Shown here piece by piece: positions 5,531 through 11,564 of a stretch of DNA of 11,691 nt; position 1 is the first letter of the stretch; every line of letters starts with the position of its first letter. Location: contig JAIRMP010000039.1 in the NCBI GenBank assembly GCA_031258615.1, positions 1-11,691 of the forward strand. Direction: 5' to 3'. Made by a program: the position numbers and the translations under genes. The stretch comes from Spirochaetaceae bacterium (GTDB taxonomy: Bacteria; Spirochaetota; Spirochaetia; Treponematales; Breznakiellaceae). The notes beneath the pieces were generated by a model, which was not told where the DNA came from, searched no databases, and worked only from the letters and a program-made list of their open reading frames with translations.

Positions 5531-6886
5531 GCGTTCTTCGCGGGCGATAGCTTCCCTGAATCCCGCGTTCCCCAGCCGCACCGCAATCGTATTTATATCC
5601 TCCGCACGGACATTACTGATTACGACACGGTACAGGTCGCCGTAAGGTTCCCATTGCGGATTCAAACCCGCCGAGGACAAACGGTCGAAAACATCTACAG
5701 CGTTTTTTGCTACTTTGTACGAGCCCACCTGTAGACGGTAGTACCTGCCGCTAACAAAGGGACCGCCGGAAATTTCCGCTGAAGGGTAGACAGGCAGGTT
5801 ACGCTGCGGCTGGGCCGCGGTGGGAGGCGTAGACGGAACCGCCGGCGCCCTTGCGGAACTGGGCATAAGCGGAGTCGAGGACGGAGTAACTGCGGGCGGC
5901 CGCGTTGTGGTCGGTATCGGTTGAAACGACGCGACGGGTACAGAACCGGGTTGAGGACGCGCAGACGAGCTTGACGGTAAAGTTTGAGGCGCGGCTGTTG
6001 TCTGACGCGGCTGAACCGTGGATGTTTGAGCCGGGAGTCTTGATGTTTGGGCAGCGGGAGCTCCCGTTCCGGTCTGGGCTGTGGAAGTTTGGGCCGGGAC
6101 CCTGGCGGCAGCCTGGGTTGCGGGCGTTTGGGCCGGAACTCTGGCGGCAGCCTGGGCTGCGGATGTCTGGGCCGGGGTTCTGGCCGGACTCTGGCTTGCG
6201 GGCGCTGAAGTGGTCTGAGCCAAGGCCGGTTGTTGAGGTGTATAGGACGGAGCCGCCGGGTTTGAGGGCAACGCTGCGGCAGCCTGGCTGCCGCCCGGAG
6301 AATTTGGCGTTCCAGGCGCAGGCGCTGCGGATGCCGGCGCCGTGCCCGGACTTTCCTCCGGCTGTGCAGCGGGCGGGGCCGATTCCGGGGCGGACGCCGT
6401 AACCGGGGCGATTGCGTCAGCCTGCGGTTCCGGGAGACCCGCCGTACTTGCGGCGGAAGCCTGCCGGTCTGACGAATTCGTGCCGCCGGACGAAGAGCCG
6501 GCAACGGCGTTCCGCGGGGCCAGCTCTACAATCACCTGTGCGGTACCTGTTTCCAGCATATTGAGCTGCTCGGCGGCCGCCCTGGAAACATCAATGATCC
6601 GGCTCTTTACAAAGGGGCCGCGATCATTGACGCGGACCATAACCTTCTCACCGTTTACAGCGTTGGTGACGATCAGCACCGTACCAAAGGGCAGATCGGG
6701 GTGCGCGGCCGTAAACTGATCCGGATCAAAGAGCTCTCCCGATGCCGTCGGCCTGCCTTCAAATTCAACGCCATACCAGGAGGCTATCCCTTCCTGACGG
6801 AAACCGCTGTTACTGCCTTGAGTCTGTGCGGCACAGAAGGCGGCCGCAAAAAGGCAGCTTACAGCAACTGTAGCTATTTTTTTCAT
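5528..6886 (-). CDS. rlpA: RlpA-like septal lytic transglycosylase with SPOR domain, exported
   Basis: RlpA cuts peptidoglycan glycan strands lacking stem peptides, usually at division sites. The start ATG 6886 is set by GGAGGA at 8 nt; the open frame extends 31 codons further upstream, but that part lacks a signal sequence. Residues 1-20 (MKKIATVAVSCLFAAAFCAA) are a signal peptide with no clear lipobox. The double-psi beta-barrel spans about 33-122 (GIASWYG...RVNDRGPF). Glu51, His62 and Asp88 have the spacing of the residues (E120, H131, D157) needed for activity in the Pseudomonas enzyme, so it should be catalytic. Residues about 125-375 are a Pro/Ala/Gln/Thr/Ser linker with a 13-residue tandem repeat (DNA 6056-6172). 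Residues 379-452 are a SPOR domain, which binds denuded septal glycan. The LRR gene precedes it on the same strand. Confidence 0.93.
   Translation of the reverse strand: MKKIATVAVSCLFAAAFCAAQTQGSNSGFRQEGIASWYGVEFEGRPTASGELFDPDQFTAAHPDLPFGTVLIVTNAVNGEKVMVRVNDRGPFVKSRIIDVSRAAAEQLNMLETGTAQVIVELAPRNAVAGSSSGGTNSSDRQASAASTAGLPEPQADAIAPVTASAPESAPPAAQPEESPGTAPASAAPAPGTPNSPGGSQAAAALPSNPAAPSYTPQQPALAQTTSAPASQSPARTPAQTSAAQAAARVPAQTPATQAAARVPAQTSTAQTGTGAPAAQTSRLPAQTSTVQPRQTTAAPQTLPSSSSARPQPGSVPVASFQPIPTTTRPPAVTPSSTPLMPSSARAPAVPSTPPTAAQPQRNLPVYPSAEISGGPFVSGRYYRLQVGSYKVAKNAVDVFDRLSSAGLNPQWEPYGDLYRVVISNVRAEDINTIAVRLGNAGFREAIAREER
6056..6172. repeat. 39-bp tandem repeat inside the rlpA linker
   Basis: Three successive 13-residue units, AQTSAAQAAARVP, AQTPATQAAARVP and the looser AQTSTAQTGTGAP, are encoded in frame. 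Changes in copy number would lengthen or shorten the linker between the catalytic and SPOR domains without disturbing either. Confidence 0.7.
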
Positions 6887-6919
6887 ATCAAAAATCCTCC
6901 GTCCAAAAAATAGTGAGCC

Positions 6920-6950
6920 GCCGCGCCGCAAGCGCGGCTTGCGGCGCGGC
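6920..6950 (-). terminator. Perfect 14-bp hairpin between the LRR gene and rlpA
   Basis: GCCGCGCCGCAAGC (6920-6933) and its exact complement (6937-6950) flank the 3-nt loop GCG. On the minus strand a T6 run follows 12 nt later, just before the rlpA ribosome site. It could partly terminate transcription from the LRR gene or stabilise its mRNA. The core CAAGC-N3-GCTTG also occurs in the palindromes at 11475-11487 and 11611-11629, so it may instead be a mobile palindrome. Confidence 0.5.
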
Positions 6951-7002
6951 GTTAGGCCCAGCCGTGAACAAACCGGCAACCGGCGTATGCCTGCCGGCGG
7001 CG

Positions 7003-8271
7003 TTACCTGCCGCTTAAGAATTTAGGCCCCCGTTCATTTCCCTCATAATTCCAATGTCCTGCCTTAAGAATATAAGTGCCGGCCTTAAATTTATTCATGC
7101 GATAATAATCCGAAAACTGGTAACGGAAACTGTCGTACTGTACGGTAACATTTTCGCCTATGGTTATGGACGACAAATTGTTACCCATAAACGCCTGACC
7201 CCCTATGAAGCGCACAGAATTCGGTATCCTGACAGTCGTAAGATTGTTCGAGTAAAAGGCCGCCTCTCCAATATATGTCGTTCCCTCGGGAATTGCAATA
7301 ACGTCAAACCCCTTGCCCCTGTAGGCGCCTCGTCCTATACCGCCGTCCGCCTGTAGTTTGATAACATAATTTACCGGGCTTTTGGTATAGACGCCGTTCT
7401 CTCCCGGCGCGCCGGGCCGCGAATCGGCGGTTTTCTCTGTGGTAACAGTGGCGTCCGGCGGCGCGGGTTTTTCTTCGATTAAAGTTTTAGCGCCGGTATT
7501 ATCGGTATGCGTTGAAAGTGGCGGCGGCCTTCCTTCTTTCGCGCCTTTTTGCAAAACGGATGCTTTCCCCGATCCGACTATGGGTTTGTAGTTTCCTTCA
7601 AACTCTGTAAGCGGATCATAAAAATTAACATAGTTTAACGCGATGCTGGCGCTGGTAGTTTGCCCCACGTTGCGCAGTTTATCCGCGGAAACATAGTAGA
7701 TTCTAAACTGTGGTTTTGCCGAACTCGCGGCGCTGTAAGAGTACCGGAACGGCGCGCCTGTTATATCCGGCGCGCCCGGTGTATCCGGTTTACCCGGCGC
7801 GCTCGTTGTATCCGGCGTACTCTTTATATCCGGTTTACCCGGTTTACCCGGTTTACCCGGTGTACTCGTTGTATTCGGAACAGCCTGGGAACTGCCGCTT
7901 ACTACCTTCCGCAGCATATTGCTGTCAAAGGCGGAATTGGATATAACTTTTACCGATGGGGGTATAATAACCAACTCAAGTTGATTACCAAAGAATGCCT
8001 GGCTCCCAATGACCTCTATCCCGTCAGGTATATATACTTCCGTAAGCCCCTTGAGTCTGAAAGCCCTGTCGCCTATCTTGCGGACCGGAAGTCCGTTAAT
8101 GCTTGCGGGTATGACTACGGCCTTCGCTGTTCCGGTGTAATCTGTTATTACAAGCGATTTGCCCGTCCTCTGGGTCTCAACACGAGTAACGAAGGCTTTA
8201 CTGTCTTGCGAAAATATTGTCGCCGCCAATCCCGCGAAAATAACAAAAACCGACAGAAATTTTTTCCTCAT
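7003..8271 (-). CDS. Exported BspA-type (LRR_5) leucine-rich-repeat protein with Pro/Gly linker
   Basis: A probable surface or periplasmic protein; BspA-like LRR proteins of spirochaetes and oral bacteria often mediate adhesion. ATG 8271 (AAGG at 8 nt) is chosen over GTG 8280, which has no ribosome site. Residues 1-22 (MRKKFLSVFVIFAGLAATIFSQ) are a signal peptide. The first LRR_5 block is at about 45-122 (VVIPASINGLPVRKIGDRAFR...VYIPDGIEVIGSQAFFGNQL...VIIPPSVKVISNSAF). Then comes a 180-residue linker with a collagen-like run (TPGKPGKPGKPD) and Pro/Thr-rich stretches. A second block is at about 322-372 (DVIAIPEGTTYIGEAAFYSNNL...VRIPNSVRFIGGQAFMGNNL). The C-terminus (FKAGTYILKAGHWNYEG) is unassigned. 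The ligand is unknown. It lies upstream of rlpA on the same strand and divergent from the TPR gene. Confidence 0.85.
   Translation of the reverse strand: MRKKFLSVFVIFAGLAATIFSQDSKAFVTRVETQRTGKSLVITDYTGTAKAVVIPASINGLPVRKIGDRAFRLKGLTEVYIPDGIEVIGSQAFFGNQLELVIIPPSVKVISNSAFDSNMLRKVVSGSSQAVPNTTSTPGKPGKPGKPDIKSTPDTTSAPGKPDTPGAPDITGAPFRYSYSAASSAKPQFRIYYVSADKLRNVGQTTSASIALNYVNFYDPLTEFEGNYKPIVGSGKASVLQKGAKEGRPPPLSTHTDNTGAKTLIEEKPAPPDATVTTEKTADSRPGAPGENGVYTKSPVNYVIKLQADGGIGRGAYRGKGFDVIAIPEGTTYIGEAAFYSNNLTTVRIPNSVRFIGGQAFMGNNLSSITIGENVTVQYDSFRYQFSDYYRMNKFKAGTYILKAGHWNYEGNERGPKFLSGR
7758..7867. repeat. Degenerate 9-bp tandem repeat coding the PGKPGKP run
   Basis: Three perfect GGTTTACCC units (7832-7858) sit in about 110 bp of diverged copies. 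They encode in-frame Pro-Gly-Lys type triplets in the linker of the LRR protein. Gain or loss of units would change linker length without a frameshift. Confidence 0.7.
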
Positions 8272-8297
8272 AGAACTCACCTTACAAATTAAGATAC

Positions 8298-8341
8298 CAA
8301 ATGATGACCGGTCTTAAACCTGGCGTACAGAATATCATTTG
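8298..8341. promoter_or_regulatory. Inverted repeat upstream of the LRR gene
   Basis: CAAATGAT (8298-8305) and ATCATTTG (8334-8341) are perfect 8-bp complements 28 nt apart, between the divergent LRR and TPR genes. It could be an operator or a stem in the LRR mRNA leader. I found no convincing promoter pair for the LRR gene. The rest of 8342-8481 holds only a short bulged hairpin (8456-8464 with 8473-8480) and no gene. Confidence 0.3.
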
Positions 8342-8481
8342 ATTATCGGTTGTTTTGCCGAAAATTTAAAGTACACATTCTTACGGAGCAGGGCGCCGGC
8401 GGTTACTTTTCCGTTAAAAAAGGTGACTGATAACGTTTCAGGCCGTTTCGGCACCCCGCCCTGTAAACATACACAGGCGGC

Positions 8482-8511
8482 TTCACACAGGGCCGGAAAA
8501 AAAACTATAAT
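8482..8511 (+). promoter_or_regulatory. Probable sigma-70 promoter of the TPR operon
   Basis: TTCACA (8482-8487, one mismatch to TTGACA) and a perfect TATAAT (8506-8511) are separated by 18 nt. Transcription would start near 8518, giving a leader of about 55 nt. This lies downstream of the GTG at 8514, which supports ATG 8574 as the start of the TPR gene. Confidence 0.65.
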
Positions 8512-8573
8512 GAGTGAAACTTGCGGTTAAAAGACTTGAGGGTTTTGACCGCTCAACAAAGGATAGGGGACAA

Positions 8574-9254
8574 ATGGCGGAAAAATTTGAAGAAGCGGTA
8601 CGGCTGTACAACATGAAACGTTGGGATTCGGCGCTTCAAACCTTTCATGATGTGGATACTTCCTCGTTTACGCCGGAGGAAAAGATGGAACTGGCGTACT
8701 ATCTGGGGCTTTGCTACACAAAACTGGAACGGTATAACGACGCCGTACTGTATTTTGAGCAGGTTGTTACCGGCGCGGCAAGCCCCTTGCGTATATGTCA
8801 GTGCCGGCTCACGCTCGCGTACATCTATATGATTACCAAACGTCCGCGTATGGCGGAATTTGAGCTTGACCGCCTTATCAAGAGCGGTTTTAAGTCTGTT
8901 CAGATATATACAATGATGGCTTATGCCGCTTGGATGCAGAAACAGTACGATCGCGCCGTCAAAATGTACGAAAACGCGCTCGACATCGATCCGAACAACG
9001 CCACCGCGATGAACGGACTCGGTTTTCTGCTCGTTGACAACGGAACGGACATACGGCGCGGGCTTGAGCTGTGCAAGAAGGCTGTCGACAAGCGTCCGCA
9101 TAGCGCCGCATACCTCGATTCGCTAGGATGGGCATACTATAAATCCGGTCAGGTGAACGAGGCCCGGCAATGGCTGCGCCGGGCGCTGGACCTGGCCCCG
9201 CGCCAAAAAGACATCAGCCTGCACATGAAGATCATCATCGCCGAGGCCTCGTAG
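8574..9254 (+). CDS. Cytoplasmic TPR protein
   Basis: A 226-residue protein made almost wholly of tetratricopeptide repeats, which form helical scaffolds for protein binding. Clear repeats are KMELAYYLGLCYTKLERYNDAVLYFEQVV (about 37-65), VQIYTMMAYAAWMQKQYDRAVKMYENALDIDPNN (about 108-141) and SAAYLDSLGWAYYKSGQVNEARQWLRRALDLAP (about 177-209); others are degenerate. There is no signal peptide or membrane segment. The frame extends up to a GTG at 8514, but ATG 8574 is preferred: AGGGG lies 4 nt before it and the predicted transcript starts after 8514. The next gene, also with TPRs, begins 7 nt after the stop, so they are probably co-transcribed and may act together. I assign no specific function. 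Confidence 0.85.
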   Translation: MAEKFEEAVRLYNMKRWDSALQTFHDVDTSSFTPEEKMELAYYLGLCYTKLERYNDAVLYFEQVVTGAASPLRICQCRLTLAYIYMITKRPRMAEFELDRLIKSGFKSVQIYTMMAYAAWMQKQYDRAVKMYENALDIDPNNATAMNGLGFLLVDNGTDIRRGLELCKKAVDKRPHSAAYLDSLGWAYYKSGQVNEARQWLRRALDLAPRQKDISLHMKIIIAEAS

Positions 9255-9261
9255 GGGAGCG

Positions 9262-11346
9262 ATGAACAGCCTGTCCCGTCCTTGGTTTTTTATAGCCCTG
9301 TTAATCGTATTTCCGCTATGCGGCGGCCTTTCCGCGCAGGACACGCTTACAGGCGGCGACCTTGACGCGCTGCACGCGGCGGAATCGTTCAGGCTGGGCA
9401 TAGAGGCTTACAACCGCGCCTCCTTTAACGAGGCGATCTATGCGTTTGAACAGGCCCTGTCGTGGAAGCCGGACGAGGCGCTGATACTGGATTGGCTCGG
9501 GCGGGCGTACTACCGCTCCGGCATGGAAAGTATAGCCCTGCGGCAGTGGCAAAACGCGCTCCGCATATACGGCCCCTCCTCGCCGGAAGCGGTGCTGATC
9601 AACGGGCGGGTTGAACGTGTCGCCTCGCGCCGCAGCGTACTCCCGTTGATGAACGAGGCAGGCCGCTATGTCGAGATCGGTCACTTCCCCGGCAGCTATG
9701 ACGGGATAACCAGTTTCAGCCGGCCTTCCTCCGTGTTGCCGGAAAGAGACGGCTCCCTGTGGGTCGCGGCTTACGGCAGCAACGAGATAGTCCGCCTCGA
9801 TGTGAACGGCGTTATCCGCAGCCGTGAACGCGGCCCGGTGGCTGGTTTCGACAGGCCCTTCGCGCTGGCGCGCGGCCTTGACGGCAGGCTCTACGTTTCC
9901 GAATTCCGCGGCGGGAGGGTCAGCGTACTGGACCCAAACGGAAAGTGGCTTTCGCATATAGGTCAAAAGGGGATAAGTCCGGGGCAGTTGAGCGGGCCGG
10001 CGGCCATCACCGTTGATGAGTCAGGCTACCTGTATGTCGTAGAGTTCGGCAACCGCCGGGTTTCAAAGTTCGACCCTGACGGCGCTTTTATCAACTGCTT
10101 CGGCACAAAGGACGCAAGCTTTGCGGGATTTCTTGCGCCGTCCGGCATCGCCTCGCGGGGCGGCGTGGTTTATGTGGCGGACGTGCTGGCAAAGCGCATC
10201 TACACCTTCGATTCAAACGGCCTGTACCTCGGAATCCTGATCGACAGCGGCCTCGAAGGGCCGGAGGGCCTGCGCTTTCTGGCTGACGGCAGCCTGCTCG
10301 TTACCGATACGAAGCGCCTGCTCTCCGTCAACATAAATACCGGCATAGTCCGCCAACTCTCCGCCTCCGGGAATTCAAGCGTCCGCCTGATTGACGGCGA
10401 TATGGACTCCAACGGCGGGCTCGTGGCGGCAAACTTCGACTCGGACGAGGTTGACGTGCTTGCCTCGATAGACGATATCGCCTCCAGCCTCTTCGTGCTA
10501 ATCGACCGCGTGATAAACGCCGAATTCCCCAAAATCACGGTGGAACTCCGTGTCGAGGACAGCCGCCGCCGTCCCATAGTCGGCCTTAACGAGTTAAACT
10601 TCATGCTGACCGAGGAAGGCCGGCCCGTCAAAAACCAGTCCCTGATCTCCTCCGGCAACGCGGCGGAGGCGGCGGACGTAAGCATCCTGATAGAAAGATC
10701 GCCTGAGACCGCGCCGCTGGGGGAGGGCCTTGCCGCCGCTATGCTGGACATAAACGCCGCGCTGGAAGGTTCCGGCGGCATCGTTTCGATCATTTCCGCC
10801 GGGGAGGAGCCCGTGCGCGAACGCTTCAACCCGGAGAATCCAGCCTCCCTCGCCGGGGCGGCGAGGGAGGGCGCGTCCGCCTTCTCCCAGCGCTGGCGCT
10901 TCGACCTGGCGCTCCGCCTGGCCGCTACCGACCTGCTGGACCGTTCACCAAAGCGTTCCGTGCTGTTTGTCTGCTCCGGCAAGGGGCTGGGCCCGCTGGC
11001 GTTTGAACAGTATAGCCTGTCCGAGCTTGCCGCCTATATGGCGAACAACGGCATCGTTTTTCATGCGATTATTGTTGGAGGGGAATCAGGGGCGGCGTCC
11101 GCCGGCGAGGAAATCCGCTTTCTCTGCGCCGAAACGGGCGGCGAAGTTGCCATGCTGTACCGCCCGGAAGGTCTGTCGCCGCTGATCAAGCGGCTCGTTT
11201 CCAGGCCGTCCGGCTCATACTTTCTAAACTACGAGTCCTCCTTGGCCACAGACTTCGGCAGGGCATTTCTCCCTGTGGAAGCCGAAGTCTACCTGCTGGA
11301 ACGCTCAGGCCGCGACGCGGTAGGCTACTTCCCCCCGTTGGAATAG
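9262..11346 (+). CDS. Exported TPR - NHL propeller - VWA-like protein
   Basis: A 694-residue three-part protein. Residues 1-25 are a signal peptide ending GGLSAQ. Residues 36-100 hold TPRs (FRLGIEAYNRASFNEAIYAFEQALSWKPDEALILDWLGRAYYRSG). Residues about 145-400 are NHL-type beta-propeller repeats: RPSSVLPERDGSLWVAAYGSNEIVRLDVNG, RPFALARGLDGRLYVSEFRGGRVSVLDPNG, GPAAITVDESGYLYVVEFGNRRVSKFDPDG, APSGIASRGGVVYVADVLAKRIYTFDSNG. Residues about 425-680 look like a VWA domain after a short beta-rich lead-in. Its metal site is degenerate: DVSIL at 472-476 replaces DxSxS, and LFVCSGKG replaces the usual TDG loop. The ribosome site AGGGG is 5 nt from ATG 9262. It probably acts as a periplasmic or envelope scaffold; partners are unknown. 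Confidence 0.88.
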   Translation: MNSLSRPWFFIALLIVFPLCGGLSAQDTLTGGDLDALHAAESFRLGIEAYNRASFNEAIYAFEQALSWKPDEALILDWLGRAYYRSGMESIALRQWQNALRIYGPSSPEAVLINGRVERVASRRSVLPLMNEAGRYVEIGHFPGSYDGITSFSRPSSVLPERDGSLWVAAYGSNEIVRLDVNGVIRSRERGPVAGFDRPFALARGLDGRLYVSEFRGGRVSVLDPNGKWLSHIGQKGISPGQLSGPAAITVDESGYLYVVEFGNRRVSKFDPDGAFINCFGTKDASFAGFLAPSGIASRGGVVYVADVLAKRIYTFDSNGLYLGILIDSGLEGPEGLRFLADGSLLVTDTKRLLSVNINTGIVRQLSASGNSSVRLIDGDMDSNGGLVAANFDSDEVDVLASIDDIASSLFVLIDRVINAEFPKITVELRVEDSRRRPIVGLNELNFMLTEEGRPVKNQSLISSGNAAEAADVSILIERSPETAPLGEGLAAAMLDINAALEGSGGIVSIISAGEEPVRERFNPENPASLAGAAREGASAFSQRWRFDLALRLAATDLLDRSPKRSVLFVCSGKGLGPLAFEQYSLSELAAYMANNGIVFHAIIVGGESGAASAGEEIRFLCAETGGEVAMLYRPEGLSPLIKRLVSRPSGSYFLNYESSLATDFGRAFLPVEAEVYLLERSGRDAVGYFPPLE

Positions 11347-11353
11347 CCGGCAG

Positions 11354-11376
11354 GGACAACCGCGGAGCGGTTGTCC
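11354..11376 (+). repeat. Perfect 10-bp palindrome, loop GGA, after the NHL-VWA gene
   Basis: GGACAACCGC and GCGGTTGTCC are exact complements around GGA, 7 nt after the stop codon. No T tract follows, so it would be a poor intrinsic terminator. The loop and CAAC core recall the hairpin at 3159-3175. Confidence 0.6.
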
Positions 11377-11401
11377 AAGAGCTACGCGGCTGCTTGCTGT
11401 A

Positions 11402-11415
11402 CCCCCCCCCCCCCC
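11402..11415. repeat. C14 homopolymer tract
   Basis: Fourteen C residues follow TGTA. Tracts this long slip during replication and can serve as phase-variation switches when in a promoter or gene; here it lies 150 bp upstream of the Rpn-like gene. The exact length may be a sequencing estimate. Confidence 0.85.
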
Positions 11416-11427
11416 AGACAACAACGG

Positions 11428-11470
11428 TAGGAGTTTGCGGAAGAAGCGCGTAGCGCGCCGCAAACTCCTA
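11428..11470. repeat. Perfect 13-bp palindrome
   Basis: TAGGAGTTTGCGG (11428-11440) and CCGCAAACTCCTA (11458-11470) pair perfectly. The 17-nt loop itself contains GCGC-GTA-GCGC, so a nested hairpin is possible. No T tract follows. Confidence 0.7.
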
Positions 11471-11491
11471 TGGCAAGCCGTAGGCTTGCCA
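11471..11491. repeat. Perfect 9-bp palindrome, loop GTA
   Basis: TGGCAAGCC and GGCTTGCCA flank GTA. It directly abuts the preceding palindrome and shares the core CAAGCC-GTA-GGCTTG with the palindrome at 11611-11629. Confidence 0.7.
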
Positions 11492-11515
11492 CACCCACAC
11501 CCACACCCACACCCC
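11491..11515 (-). repeat. (ACACCC)4 hexamer repeat; G-quadruplex motif on the minus strand
   Basis: Four ACACCC units, 11491-11514, plus one C. The minus strand reads as four GGG runs with TGT loops, which fits the canonical quadruplex pattern. Confidence 0.75.
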
Positions 11516-11564
11516 GCAACAACGGTGTCTATACCGTCAGACGAAAAAGTGGTAGGATGGGGTT

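Larger units (their letters stand above)
11419..11526. repeat. 10-bp direct repeats bracketing a palindrome cluster
   Basis: CAACAACGGT occurs at 11419-11428 and 11517-11526. The 88 nt between hold two perfect palindromes and the ACACCC repeat. This is what a target duplication around an inserted element, or a replication-slippage product, would look like. Confidence 0.5.

Noticed and set aside
5332..5586. 84-codon minus-strand frame with repeats of GPVHGER
   Set aside because: It is a read-through of the 42-bp tandem array and the rlpA 3' end in another frame, with no ribosome site or homology.
5710..6504. Arg/Pro-rich frames overlapping the rlpA linker on both strands
   Set aside because: Shadows of a low-complexity GC-rich linker; RlpA in its own frame has signal peptide, catalytic domain and SPOR domain.
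7660..8292. 210-codon plus-strand frame with repeated RFTR/RCIRR
   Set aside because: Antisense to the LRR protein; its apparent repeats are the complement of the 9-bp linker repeat.
8510..8530. Six-codon frame MSETCG as a leader peptide for the TPR operon
   Set aside because: Its ATG overlaps the -10 box and lies before the predicted transcript start, and it has no ribosome site.
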